From NCBI GenBank assembly GCA_002118135.1, contig BDIU01000244.1:1-64000 (forward strand): a DNA stretch of 64,000 nucleotides. Reading direction: 5' to 3'. This document shows, piece by piece, positions 24,005-39,088 of the stretch. The stretch comes from Trebouxia sp. TZW2008 (Eukaryota; Chlorophyta; Trebouxiophyceae; Trebouxiales; Trebouxiaceae). Under the pieces are notes generated by a model. The model was given only the letters and a program-made list of their open reading frames with translations, made no database searches and was not told the origin of the DNA. Numbering within the stretch: position 1 is the first letter of the stretch; every line of letters starts with the position of its first letter. The position numbers and the translations under genes were made by a program.

Positions 24005-27000
24005 TCAAGTGCCATAGCGGTGCCTGTACAGCGGCTCTGGCAGCGACCTACATACATCCTCCCAAGGCTTGTCAACCTGCATGCATGTGTGTCATCGTCA
24101 TGATATGCATTTGACAACATGAGCGAGCAGCACAAGGTATGTCAAAACAACGTGACCAACCACTTGCTGTCTGTCAAGTCATCATCAGTCATCTCCTTGT
24201 AAAGACTAACAACAGGCAGCTGCTCCAAAGAGACATACAATGCAGATAGATGCACAGCAAATGTAAGGGGCAGTGCTGTTGAACAGCACACTCAAGCACA
24301 GGAACAACAGCATCATGTGCACTCCGGGCCATTGAGTGTGTCTGAGAGGGTCGTACCAACAGCAGTGACGAGGGCGATGTGTACGCTAGCAGCAGAACAG
24401 GATGCTGCATTGGAAGCACTCTGAAGTTCTCTCCTGGGTCACTGCCATCCTGTGCAGTGTTGGCGCTCTGATAGGGGTACTCAGACCCCCAGGGGTTCTT
24501 GGAGGCTGTCTTCAGCTCTATGGGGGGCTGGTGTAGGAGGCTGATATGGCACGCACTGCTTGGTGTTGCCACAACAATCTCTGCAGTCTGAGGATGGGGA
24601 CTGATAGAGGCTATGGAGCCAGGCATGTTCAGCAGTCTAGCTGGCAGTTTGCCACCATGCATCTTGGTCCAGTCTGTCACTGCTAGGCTCTCCACGTTGT
24701 ACACAGCCAGCTGATTGCTGGCTGTGGCTGTAATGAGGCCAGCACCACTTGCATCAAACGCTAGGGCCGTTAGAGGAGCAGAGTCCTGCACCACAAACTT
24801 CAGCTTAGTGAAGGTCCTAGTGCTGCCAGGCATCTTGGTCCAGTCTGTTGCTGCTAGGCTCTCCACATTGTAGACAGCCAACTGATTACTGGCTGTGGCT
24901 GTAATGAGGCCAGCACCGCTTGCATCAAACGCTAGAGCCGTCAGAGGAGCAGAATCCTGTATCACACCCTTCACTAGCTGTGTGAAGATCGCAAGCCTGC
25001 TGGTTATGATCAACAGTAAAGTCAAGACTGCTCTGCTGATATTGCCATTGTGAATCGCCAAGCTGCAGCCAGGCAATCAGCACACTGCAAAACACATGCA
25101 TATGATTGGACACAGTCTGGTGATAAAGACTGCATACTGCTTGTACAGACTGCTACTCTTGTCAACAAAATGAAGTAATGCAGGCACCTGTATGGCTGGG
25201 AGGCACCCATGGTATGTCATGCTGTCCAGGTCAAAGACATGCACATGGCTAGCATTTGCCACTGCTGCGCATCTGCCTGTTGAGCTGACTGTGAGAACAC
25301 AGTCTACAAAGTAGTTAGGGCATAGGCAAGAAGCGATGCAGGTACCTGTATGGCTGGGAGGCGCCCATGGTATGTCATGCTGTCCAGGTCAAAGACATGT
25401 ACATGGCTACTGCTTGCCACTGCTGCCCATCTGCCTGTCGAGCTGACTGTCAAAAGGGCAGCGGGAGGCGCTAGCTGTTCTGCTGCAACCTGATGCTGCT
25501 GGTCTGTGCCTAGACTCTGATACGTCAGCTGCAATGGGTTTGCAGCGTCGTGCAGCTCAGCAACAAGCTGCAAGACATAGCCACACAGCGTGAGCATTCC
25601 AATCCTATGCACTAAATGTGACAAGGGTGCTGTTTGACGGATGCATTTGAGCAACCCAGGGTAGATGAGCTTGGTCAAAAGAGCGTGCTATGTGCACCCA
25701 CAAAGCAGTGGCTCGCTTGCTGTGCGGGCTTGGTGCCTGGAAGCATTTTGATCCATGCTCTTGATGTGACCATGTCAAAGCGATGTGTTGTGGAATTATG
25801 TCTGCAGAAGCTGCTAGGCTCACGTCACTGCAATTTGAGGACATGCCTCAAGTTTCAGGCTGATCCCCAAGCCAAGCAATGCAAGCCAATTCAACAGCCT
25901 TGTGTAACAGCAAGTTGACTGCTTTGAGTGACAGCAAGTAACAGTCAGTGACACACACAGCCTCAAAACCACATCAGCAGAAAACCAATACCTCAGACTT
26001 CTCAATGTCCACAACACACAAGACACCTTGTGCTGTCAGCGCAACAATTTGACTGGACCCTGGTCTGAATTGTAGCTCATGGAGGGTCGGCAACCCCTCA
26101 GGTGCTCTCAAGCGCATCAGCTTCCGCCCTGACTGCCCTGCTGCCACCTGTCGAAAATTGACACCGTCAACATGCTCTTCTTCTTTACCATCGTCTTGCC
26201 CCTGCATTGACAGTCATTGACGTTTAAACTTGCCATGCAGACTGGAAGACTTCCCTGAAAGCCTACAAACTGTCTGCTTCCCGTGTCAACATCAAAAGAT
26301 TTGGAGACTTCTTGCGATTTTGCAAGCTCCAGCACGCAGCATCCAGAACACACTGAACATAACATCGTGGACTGACCTGATCCTCTTCTTCACCAGCAAG
26401 CCGCTCCTCTTCTGCTTTACCACCAGCTCCATTCAGGGCATTGGCTGCTGCACTTGAGGCTGACAGCTGGTAAAGGTGCAGGCCAGCTTGGTCTGAGAAG
26501 GCGATCTTGGACCCGTCCAATGACAATGCACCACAGATGATGTGGTCTGAGCCTGTGTTCCTGATCTGGGCAATGTGGGTTGGAAGTGTGGACAGCACTG
26601 TTGCTGAGGGGCTGTGGCCATTCTTTCTCTGCACAAAGCAAAAGCTGGCTTGGTTCGAGAAGGTAACCTTGGAGCCATCTGATGACAATGCCCCATTGAT
26701 GCCATGGTATAAGCTTGCCTTCTTGATCTGAGCGGTGTGGGTGGGAAGAGTTGAAAGTGTGGGTGCTGAGAGACTATGGCAGTTCATTCCCTGCACAAAG
26801 CAGAAACTGTCGAGCTGCTCATGGAGATGCATTTTCTTGTTCCTGAAGCTGGGTGGGGGCAGAGCGCCGCAGCTGTTATGGTCTCAACCCGTCTTCTTGA
26901 TGTGGGCAATATGAAGTGGGACAGTGGAGAGTGTAGTTGCTGAGGGGCTGTGACTTGTTTTTCCTTGCACAAAGCAAAATCTGTCAAATTCTTCATTTTT

Positions 27001-30000
27001 GCTATTGTATTTGGAGCCATTTGGTGACAACGCCCCGCAGATGATATGTTCTGAGCCTGTTTTCTTGCAATATGGGTTGGAAGTGTGGAGAGTGTTGTTG
27101 CTGAGGGGTAGTGGCCGGTCTTTCCCCCACCAAGCAACAGCTGTTTAGCCATGGGGTGTTTTTCAACTCATTGTTTATTGCAGAAGGAAAGTGCTGATCC
27201 AGGCAGAGCTACAGTTGCAGACTACGATGGTTTGGTCTGGGCATGTTTTCTTCATGTGGGCCATCTGGGTTGGAAAAGTGGACAGTGCTTTTGCTGAGGG
27301 GCTGTGGCCGGATTTGCCCTGCACCAAGCAGAAGCTGTCAAATTATGCCCCCTGCAGGCAAAAGGTGCTGAGCTCAGGTGCCTGACTAACACAATGTCTT
27401 AAAATACAGCAGTGACCTGACACATGTTGGCTGCACATCACACATGTTGGCTACACATCAACATTAATCACAGGTTGAAACAGAAGGGACGCAGTTGCCA
27501 CCAATTGCAAAACATGAAGCAGCAGACCTGCAATTGGTGGTGGCGCCTCAATGGAGGACACACATTATCTTGAAAAGAAGGTATGGCTCAGTACATCAGG
27601 TGTGGCAAAGCCTACCTGCTTGCCACTGGGCGGTGCTACAGCTCTAGTGCTACACACCTCCGCATGCAAAAGCTGAACAGCCAGCAAGTTGACTGGCTGA
27701 GCAGATCTCAGAAAGAGGGTGTGCACAGTACAGCAATTGTAGTAAAGCCTACCTGCTTGCTGTTGGACTGTGATGCAGCTCCAGTGCTCCACAACTCCAC
27801 ATGTAAGGGCTGAACAGCCAGTAGATTGACTGGCTGGGATGGGCTGGCGGCTGGGGCTGCCAGGTGCAGCCCTGGTCTCTGAGGCACCTTGCATACTCTC
27901 ACTGGATGGCTCTGCATGCACGCAACATTATTTGAGCCTTGTGCTTGCCAAATTTGCAGCATGCTTGTGGTCACTATCAGAGCTACTGCTTGACCGCAAT
28001 GCTTATTGAGAATGGAGCATGCCTGAGACAGCACATGTAGCAGGCGGGCTGTGTCCCTATCAAAAGGGACACACATGCAGCGACAGCTTGCCCACTGAAC
28101 ATAAACTATCATGCTTACTGTAAACATTGTCTATGCTCTTGCTGCGTCAGTAGGCTGCAGTGTCAGCCAGTTGGCTGCATGAGTAGGGCTGTTTGACTGT
28201 CAGAAAGAAGGGTCGAAACATAGAATGCTGGAGTGTGCTCTCAGTCCTTTGCTCAAAAGCACAGGAATACATTGCAGGATGTTGTGTCCACATTTTCCAA
28301 AATGCGGAAGGCAGGCATGCAAATTTTACACAGTCAACAGGGTCTGGCTTACCGTCTGGAAGTGAGGAACACTGTAGGCAAACAGCTGAGTGTCATTCCC
28401 TCCAGTAAGCAGAAGAGGATCAGCGTCACCCGGATTGAGCACCAGCATGGCCCGCACATCATGTGTGTGAGGGCGTCGCGTATCTAGGTACACCCATTTC
28501 TCAGGGTTGCTGTCTGATGCTGCAATCCTCTTAAAGCAGGCCACCTGCAACAACCATGACCATGATTAGGTGCATGTGTATCCAGGCACACAGTTTCATC
28601 CCTTGTAGTCGGTAGTGGTGAGTAGGCGGATTGCGAGTGAGCGAGGCGTCAGCGTCTCACACCAACTTCTCTGGGCTGTTGATTGATGCTGCAACTCGCT
28701 TGAGGCAAATCACCTGCATTGCTTCTGGAAGGAAAGCTGCATGAGGCATTATCAGCATCAGCACAACTAGCACGATCGAGGTCTCACCACCACCATTGTT
28801 GTTATGAATATCTTTGTTGACAATTTTTCATTACCTGAATCACCATCTGTATCATCAGCATTGGTGCGCTTGCTGTTGATGCTGCATGACCCTGCTAGAT
28901 GTATGCCAACAGCAAAAGCATCACCAGTCAGCAGACACTATGTACATGTCATTGTGCACACATACACACATGGTGCACATTGAATGTACACATGATGGAT
29001 GTACACAATGTAATGTACACAACCAGCTGGTGCAGCTGTGGGGGTGTTGAGCTGAAAGCATTTAGTCTATGCTTTCACAGCCTTAGCTTGGCAGTATGGT
29101 CACTCACAGCTTTGGCATTGCTAAAGCCAAATCAAATCTTGAGTTTGGCTGCATGCAACGCTGCTCAAGCTTGCATCAGCTAAATCAGCAAAACGTGGAA
29201 AGACAACTAGGTTCCAGCCTGATATCTACTGAAACGTGTTTGTGTTCCCATAATTTGCTAAATTACATGATATGACCTAAGAGCAGCATTGCACACTGCC
29301 AAACTCAAGCTCAGCTGCTGCATCAGACCAGATGCAGGGCTTGGTAAGCAGTGAGGCATCAATGCTGTGCAAGCAAGCACGCACAAGCTATGTGCAACAG
29401 GGCCAAGCTAATCTCACCTAAACATTTATGCCAGTAGCAAAGAGGGTGTTGTCATCTGGTGAGCCCGCAACAGCTAGGACATCAGTGTTGAGCTGAGTGA
29501 AAGTGTACGGGCTGGGGCATCAGACCAGATGCAATACTTGGTAGGCAATGTGGTGCTCCTGCTAGCAAGTCAGTGCAGCAATCTCTGACAGTGTGACATG
29601 CCTACCTGAACATCTATGCCAGTAGCAAAGAGCGTGTTGCCACCTGGGGAGGCTGCAACTGCTAGCACGCCTGCCCTGTGCTGGATGAAGGCATGCAGGC
29701 TGGAAATCTGTTGCAGTGCTTGACAAGCTGTGTGGCACTGCTGGTCTGCTAGGAAGGCGGTGAAGCAATCTCTGACAGTGTGACATGCCTTGTCTACGCC
29801 AGTAGCAAAGAGCATGTTGCCATCTGGAGAGGCTGCAACAGCTAAAACATCTGCCGTGAACTGAGAAGAGTCATTGCTGTTGTGTCAGCATGTATGCACA
29901 GAGCTACCTCAGTTACAGCAAAAGCGCTCACCTGCACATCTATGCCTGTAGCAAAGAGCGTGTTGCCATCTGGGGAGGCTGCAACAGCTAAGGCGTCAGC

Positions 30001-32161
30001 CTTGTGCTGTGTAAAAGCTTGCAGGCGGGTGCCGTGCTGCCCATCCCACAGCTGCACGGTGCCTGAGGAGTCGCCACTGACCATGGTGCCGTCAGGAAGC
30101 ACTAGCACTGACCAGATGCAGTGCTCTACGCCTGAGGAGCTACCTGTATGCAGCAAGGATACATGTTGTGTTACATGTGATGTGAAATGCATGTTGTGAG
30201 GGCTGGCGGAAGTGTTTAAGATGAAAGCGCGTGCGATGCTGCCCATCCCACAGCTGCACGCTGCCTGAGGAGTTCCCACTGACCAAAGTGCGGTGAGGCA
30301 GCACCAGCACCCACAAGATGCAGCGCTCCACTCCAGAGGAGCTACCTGTATTATATTACCTGTAAGAAGCATCACCTGTAAGAAGCATCTGCTGGGCCAA
30401 CCTTGTGTTCATGCTTCTCCAGCATAAAGTCATTCAGGACTTAAATCCAGCATTTCTCAGCAAAGAAAGTGAAGTCAAATGGATCACCAAATATTGTGGT
30501 TTGCCATACGCTGCCAGATGCAGCAAAATAGGGTTGAAAAGCACAGAAGGAGGACAGAGCTTCTGAACTGTCTTGGTCTAGCAAACAACACATACCAGCA
30601 GTGATGCGAATTAGCTCTCTGTTGGTGGCATGCATGATGCCTGCAGAGATGCCAGGCAGCTGACAGCACCCTGCCACCTGTCTTAGGCAGTTAGAAGTGC
30701 ACACGAAAGCAGCAGCTTCTGAAACCTGGCCATGTCTAGCTCTGCAAGGAGCACGTACCAGCAGTGATGCGGAGCAGCTCTCTGTTAGTGGCAAGCTGCC
30801 AGACATGCATGATGCCCACAGAGGTGCCAGTCACAATGATGGTGGCTGTGGGATGCCGATCACTGCCAGACAAAAGGCAGAAAGGCAGAGAAATCATTGG
30901 GAAGACATATCTTCTGGGCTCTGGCTGTGTCCAGCTTTGCAAGGAGTACATACCAGCTGTGATGCGCAGCAGCTCTCTGTTAGTGGCCAGCTGCCAGACA
31001 TGCATGATGCCCACAGAGGTGCCAGTCACAACAGTGGTGCCCGTAGGGTGCCAGGCGGCTGACAGCACCCTGCCACCTGTCCTAGGCAGTGTTTTGGCGT
31101 ACTGTAAGCCAGGCACATTCTCCTGGGCTTCAAAGATGCGCAAGGCGCTGTCATCACAGGCCACAGCCACACGCTGCACTTCACCTGCAAACAGACAGCA
31201 GTTTCTGAGATGCATAATATGATAGAAGAGGATGTGTGTTAAGTGTCAAGATGGCTCATGATATGAAGCCACTGCATCAGGAATCGTCAACACCGGCAAT
31301 GGCTTACTGCTGTGCTATACGTGCAGATATGCTTGAATGTGGTGTAGCCAGTGAACTCACATTGATTTGCAAAAATCATGCTAAGTTGACCAGACTCATG
31401 CTCAACTTTGCGCACAGGCAGCCATGTTACAGTATCAAAACATTTTTTGCAATGTGATCAGCCATGGCTTGGCTTCCATTACTTTGTATAGCCAAGCATA
31501 ACATTAGAGCATGTCTTCACGCTGTCACATTGCCTGCTGAATTCTGAACTATGGGGCGTGCGATTGCAAATCATTTAGAATAGCGCAGGACCAAATTGAT
31601 TGGAGACAGTTGATTGCTCCAGTGCGTAGCCAGCTGGGTCTGTTGAGCCTGTCTAGCACATGCTTAGAATGAATGAATGACATGATTACCTTGTTCTGGT
31701 TCGACAGCCAATGACCAGACTGCTCCTCCATAACTGTCAGAAACAGCCTTCATGCGTAACGCTGATAAGTCCCACTCTGTGATTAGACCATCAAGACCAC
31801 CTGAGAAGAGCCTATATTGACCAGTTGACTTCTCCTTGGTCCATGCTAGGCATGAAAGCGCTGCTTTCTCTCTGCCAGGGATGCGCTGCAATAGGGCAGG
31901 CTGCAGTGAGTCAAGAGGTCTGCAGCATGCAGGTGCGGAGTGTCGAATATTACTGACCTTGATGCACTGCCAGTGCTCTGTATTCCATATTTCGATCGAG
32001 CCGCTTTCGCGAGCGACCGCGACAACTGTCCCGTCTGCTGTGGCTGCAAGTGCCGTCACGGCGGTCGGTGACCAGTTGATGATTCGAGCCCGATGCAGAG
32101 CAATTAGCTCAGAGTCATCGGTTGCTTCAATGCGCTTGCGCTTGCCGCCCGCTCCTGGCAT
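24005..32161 (-). CDS. UTP4: UTP4/cirhin, WD40 protein of the small-subunit processome
   Basis: Nucleolar WD-repeat protein of the t-UTP subcomplex, needed for early pre-18S rRNA processing. Eleven exons close perfectly in phase: 32161-31958, 31885-31690, 31184-30954, 30143-29932, 28544-28353, 27911-27753, 26628-26377, 26201-25992, 25567-25346, 24785-24357, 24076-24005, giving 792 residues. Recognition rests on the N-terminal WD blades (ALHRARIINWSPTAVTALA, GSIEIWN, GGLDGLITEWDLS, GIMHVWQL, SSGTVQLWD) and the C-terminal signature LYRHRYGT, typical of the family. It is somewhat longer than the human protein of about 690 residues. Eight of its ten introns carry extra partial copies of neighbouring exons, making it the most shadow-laden gene here. 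The ATG at 32161 is the first in frame. It shares a 295-bp promoter with MDH. Confidence 0.93.
24830..24955 (-). repeat. Shadow of UTP4 exon 24785-24357, 5' part
   Basis: The acceptor plus about 40 codons recur: DSAPLTALAFDASGAGLITA is identical in both copies, followed by NVESLAATDW versus NVESLAVTDW. The copy is upstream, and its own acceptor would also splice in phase. Confidence 0.93.
25186..25300 (-). repeat. Shadow of UTP4 exon 25567-25346, 3' part
   Basis: A downstream copy encoding HVHVFDLDSMTYHGCLPAIQV versus ...GRLPAIQV in the true exon, preceded by VSSTGRCAAVANA. Confidence 0.9.
26640..27330 (-). repeat. Four shadow copies of UTP4 exon 26628-26377
   Basis: Four tandem, progressively diverged copies (near 27325-27200, 27145-27000, 26975-26870, 26800-26640) of the acceptor and 5' half encoding GHSPSATVLSTLPTHIAQI and GALSLDGSK. 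Only the innermost copy at 26628 continues into the acidic 3' half and a donor. Confidence 0.9.
27600..27705 (-). repeat. Shadow of UTP4 exon 27911-27753, 3' part
   Basis: A copy encoding SQPVNLLAVQLLHAEV and ending in SGKQ with an intact GTAGGC donor. The real exon reads SQPVNLLAVQPLHVEL and ends SNSKQ|GTAGGC. Confidence 0.9.
28660..28725 (-). repeat. Shadow of UTP4 exon 28544-28353, 5' part
   Basis: An upstream copy with acceptor encoding VICLKRVAASINSPEKLV versus VACFKRIAASDSNPEKWV, then a stop. Confidence 0.85.
29410..29860 (-). repeat. Three shadows of UTP4 exon 30143-29932, 3' part
   Basis: Three downstream copies of the segment encoding ALAVAASPDGNTLFATGIDVQ (near 29855-29790, 29707-29606, 29500-29420), with variable donors. 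One copy is followed by CAG|GTAGGC. Confidence 0.9.
30200..30350 (-). repeat. Shadow of UTP4 exon 30143-29932, 5' part
   Basis: An upstream copy with acceptor: SSGVERCILWVLVLPHRTLV versus SSGVEHCIWSVLVLPDGTMV, then SGSVQLWDGQH. It diverges after the WD motif. Confidence 0.92.
30590..30890 (-). repeat. Two shadows of UTP4 exon 31184-30954, 3' part
   Basis: Downstream copies near 30875-30760 and 30695-30592. The first encodes TSVGIMHVWQLATNRELLRI, identical to the exon, with an intact GGTACG donor. The second is decayed. Confidence 0.93.
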
Positions 32162-32456
32162 CTCGTCGTCCTTCTGTTGTGACAACGTTGGTGTTGACCG
32201 AACGCTGTCGGCACGCGATGGCGATCAGCAAGCAGAAGTGGTGAAGCGCGATTAGCGAAATTTTGCTGTCCCGTGACTGTGCGAATGTATACCGTGTGCT
32301 GCGCAGTGGCGTTTCCGAGCGACCGTAACGCAAATCAACAGTCGCTCTCTCGGAGACGGCACGAAAGAAGAAGAACAGTGTGGCGACCTTGCGCCAGACT
32401 GCTGCCGGAGATTGCACTCTACACACCGCTGCGACCTTTCGACGCAAGCAATCACA
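32162..32456. promoter_or_regulatory. Divergent promoter interval, UTP4 / MDH
   Basis: 295 bp between start codons with clearly elevated CpG (many CG, GCG and CGC words). No specific element assigned. Confidence 0.6.
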
Positions 32457-35112
<2,656 letters not shown>

Positions 35113-35521
35113 TACTCTGTAGTCAGTTGTTCTTAAGTTGCAAGTCTTTGTGTGCTCCTGCATGCTTGGGCCTCCTGGACACACTTGACTGACTCCCACA
35201 AAGGAGACACTCAACGTTTTATCATTTACTACATGTAGCTTAATGTACTGCTTGCTTTGTTACTGCTTCTCATGTGCGAGCCAAAATACACAACATACTT
35301 GATACGCTACACAATTGACGGAACGCATCATGTAATGACCTATGTTGCATAAGTTGTCCACGCCAAAGCATGCATCTGCATTGTTCCTCGAGCAGGCATG
35401 TACATATCATTTTGCCCTAGCCATAGATCCTCACTAAACATCACGCATACATACTGTACAGGTCAATCCAAGGCTGCCAGCCTCATGCACAATTTGCCAA
35501 GACCTTTTCGAAAAGCGTCGC
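35113..35521. other. Convergent 3' intergenic interval, MDH / phosphate transporter
   Basis: 409 bp. It contains a TGTAA at 35331-35335, usable as a green-algal polyadenylation signal for MDH. Nothing else was recognised. Confidence 0.6.
35331..35335 (+). terminator. Possible TGTAA polyadenylation signal of MDH
   Basis: TGTAA is the usual near-upstream poly(A) element in chlorophyte algae. This one lies about 220 bp after the stop codon. Position alone supports it. Confidence 0.4.
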
Positions 35522-38500
35522 TTACATTGGCAGTACGCTGCCAGAAAACAGTAGAAGCAGCGCCGCTGCAATAGCAGCCAAAGGCACTGTGACAAGCCAG
35601 CTGACAACGATCTTGCTGAAAACGGACCATTCAATGCTCCTCATGCCTGCCTCAGCAATCCCAACAGCCACAATGGACCCAATCTGACAATGTGTTGATG
35701 ACACTGGCATGCCAACAACACTGGCCAGCACCACACTCAGCGTTGATCCCAGCTCAATGGCAAAGCCTTTGCTGAAGTTGATGGTCACCAGATTTTTCCC
35801 CACTGTTTGCATGACTCTATGCCCCCATGTGGCTAGACCCTGCACAGACCGTGACTGTTGTTACACAAGGCACATTTGCACGCTTGAGCTGCAGCAGCGT
35901 TGAATCAGATAAGCACGCTGTATGTGTTTCAATGCAGCCAACTGCAGTGTCATGCACAACAGACATGCACTCTATCGTTGAGTGCAGTCCATCTATTGGG
36001 TTGCAGTGCCACGCACTGATACACACTCTGTTAATGAACTGCAGTGTCATGCACAGATACTCACAGCAACAATGCCCGCCCCACAAAAAGCCAGCACCCA
36101 GATGGGTGTCTCAATGCCCATGCAGCCAGCTTCAGGATGCAGGTATAGGCTTTGCACTGCAGCAAAGGGGCCAGCAGCATTGGCCGTATCATTGGCTCCA
36201 TGGGCAAAGCTCTTCAGGCAGGCAGTCAAAACCTGCACATAATCAGGTTGTGCATCAGTACTAGTGATATATGGAACTTGCAGCGCAGATGCTAAGTGTT
36301 TGTGGCTTAAATCCTGTCTTGCCAGGCCAGCTTGATTTCACACCTTTTGTGGGATAGAACTCAACTATCAGAGCAAGACTTCAAATTGGTACTTGTTCCT
36401 TTCCCCCTTTGTGATGAGGCATGCAGTGCAGGTCTTGCAAAAGCCTGCCATAGCACTCAGCGTAACTGCATGCATTCAAATGACTTCGTGAATCTCAAGT
36501 CTGTCAGCGAAATAAGGGCAAGCACTCCACTGTCTGTGTTTACAATTCATAAAAGCTGGTAGCAAGCTTACGCAGCGCTTCTTAATGGTTGCATACCTGC
36601 AGATACATGAAGACTTGCTCTGCGGCTGCACTCTGCCCATCCCCTCCTTGCATCGCTGCCTGAGGGCTGACATACGGCGTTTCAATGTCGCCATGAAGCA
36701 AGGCAGAGTCGCTGTACATCACTTGCATGTCTTCAACTCCATTTTCAAGACCTTCAGGAGACTGACTATCACCTGTGAGCAAAGCTCGTGAATAAACAGC
36801 CATGTGACACTTCAGACCCCGTCCAGAATTATAAAGTCTGCATGATGGATGCATCATTCTGCAGCACAACGCTGATGCCTAGGCCGCATTACACAAGCGC
36901 CCTGTTTGAAAATGTAACGCCAACGCCCAACCAAGCATGTTTGCCCTGGTGCAGAGATCTGATGCCAATGCCCAAGCAATCCATTGGTTGTCAAGATATG
37001 TCAAGCTACAAGGCATGTGTAAGTGCGTGGCACGTAGGCATGACCTACCGTCAGGAGCATCAGTTGTTGTGCGCTCTTGGCGATCTTGCTGCAGCAGGCC
37101 AGTCATCTCATTGCCGTCAGCTTGCAATCCTGGCTCATATGGCCTGCATCACCACAAGGAACTTGCAAGACCATCCCAAAGTCACGGCTTCCCTGTGTTG
37201 TGATGAAACCTGTATCTTGCGTACAAGGAGCAGGCAGTCATAACTAGGCAGATCAAAGCAGAGACTGTTGGGAAGAACACAGCCAGTGACTGAACAAATG
37301 CTGGACAACAGTCAAGCTTGATAACTGGCGTGCAATGTTGACATCAGAACATATGGTGCTAACATCTTTGCACATGCCTGACACAGAAAGTGTGAAGAAC
37401 ATGTTTTGTTAGTGTGCTCACAAAGCAGACAGCTTGAGCGGTGGTGGAGCTGTGTCCACCTGTCTTGGCAGCTCAGAAAGGGCAATCCCACCGCCCTGCA
37501 CCCAGAGGTGGACCTTACGCTGCAGCTGTGGCACCAGCACTAGCTGCACTGCTCCAGCCACTGTAAACGCCACCGCTAGGGTGACCACAGCTGTGAGCCA
37601 AGGTGGCCAAGCCTGAGTGGGCTGTGCCTTGATGAGCACCAGAGATAGAACTGTGGCAACAGAGGCGCCGTACAGAAATGGTAGCGCAGCCATTGCAACT
37701 GCAAGGGGCTTCGTGGCCTGCATGATACGCCAGTGTCACAATTCAAGCTGTATCTGCAAGCTGCTGCTAGTGAATGCTTCTGAGTCACATGCACATGCAC
37801 AAGTCTGTGCATGGGATGTAGCAGCTAGGACACAGTACATTGCGGTCCTGGCTGCAAGCAACATTTCACCCTGGTCATGTCAAGCCGCAGGCCCAGGCTG
37901 TGACCATTCTCAAAGAAAACCGGCCTTGGCGTTGAGCACTGACTCAACTTTGACTTTTGAATGACTGTACAGCGACTTCTCTGGTAATGACTGTTTTGCT
38001 TACCAAGCAAAGTGTCCTTGCATGGAGGTGTCCTTATTCAGAGGGACACTTGCAGTCAAAATGCAGAGTTTGGTTCCCAACTGCATTGTCCTTACATTGC
38101 AGATGTAGATAGATCAAATGTCCTTACACAGAGAAGCTACTGTACCTTGAAGACTCCTGCCTGAATGGCAACGTGCATGGCAGCTGACAGCACTCCTGCT
38201 GCCAAGGGAGACGCAAACCAGCTGGCTACAATAGTGAGCAAGCCTGGGTATCCCCAGTTGACGCATGATGCACCAGCACCAACCACAGTCATGCCAAGCA
38301 CAGCTCCCACAATGGCATGTGTGGTTGATACTGGCATGGCAACAAAGGTCGCCAGCAGCATGAACGACATTCCTGACAGCAGAGCGCATGCCATGCCTGC
38401 ACTCAGGACACTGTTAGCACTCAGCAAAGCAGAGCACTCAGCAAAGCACAGCACTCAGCAAAGCACTCAGCAAAGCACAGCACTCAGCAAAGCACAGCAC

Positions 38501-39088
38501 TCAGCAAAGCGGAGCAAAGCACGTGAAATGCAGGATTGTGCAGCTTCATGATGCTGTGGATGCACTGCAGGCAGACTGTGTAAGACTTAGCACGGCACAG
38601 TCAATGCTCAGCTGCAGTGCATGAGGGAAACGCAAGTCAACTCACCGAGCATGAATCGGGAAGCTCCTGTGCCGTCAGGTGTACTGCAGTTCCAGCATGC
38701 TGCTTCATCAAGGCGCGATATTTGGCGGACTATAGTATCTGACACCTGATAACGTGCACAGGAATAGAGTCAGACCCAACATCTGTAGAGTTAGACCCGA
38801 CGAATGTAGAATCTGCGGGTGCTTGGGCCTTACCCCTCTTCCTAAGGTCACAGCCCCTGAGAACTCGCAAACTGTGGCGATCACCACCGCCCGCCTCAAG
38901 GTCAACGCGCCGCTGCCGACCGAGGTCCCAAAACTGCAGGACGCTAGCGTTTGCGACAGGCAAAGTCTAAGCTGGCACTAGGCGCCCAGGACATACCTGT
39001 TCGCGACGTCGTTGGCTCCAATGCCGAAAGCAAAAAAGAATGCCACAACGACGCTGCCGTAGAAGACGCCAGTTGATGCTGCAGGCAT
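35522..39088 (-). CDS. PiT-family (SLC20/Pho4) phosphate transporter
   Basis: Membrane phosphate symporter (H+- or Na+-coupled). Nine exons in phase: 39088-38997, 38933-38834, 38745-38646, 38396-38146, 37717-37422, 37143-37049, 36772-36597, 36232-36065, 35839-35522, giving 531 residues. Both inverted-repeat signatures are present: [18 protein letters not shown] near the N-terminus and [13 protein letters not shown] in the second half. [14 protein letters not shown] and [12 protein letters not shown] form the matching later pair. Between the halves is a hydrophilic loop rich in acids and Gln (exons 6-7, about residues 260-360), as in eukaryotic PiT proteins. About ten hydrophobic segments are visible. 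Which membrane it serves (plasma membrane or plastid envelope) cannot be told. The N-terminus [11 protein letters not shown] is short, which argues against a long plastid transit peptide. Confidence 0.94.
38412..38520. repeat. 11-15-bp tandem repeat in a PiT intron
   Basis: About eight copies of CAGCACTCAGCAAAG with slightly different spacing, starting roughly 15 bp upstream of the acceptor of exon 38396-38146. Confidence 0.95.

Noticed and set aside
24189..31222. Separate WD40 pseudogenes within the UTP4 region
   Set aside because: The extra WD-like fragments are partial copies of UTP4's own exons in the same order and strand. A single 11-exon frame explains the gene.
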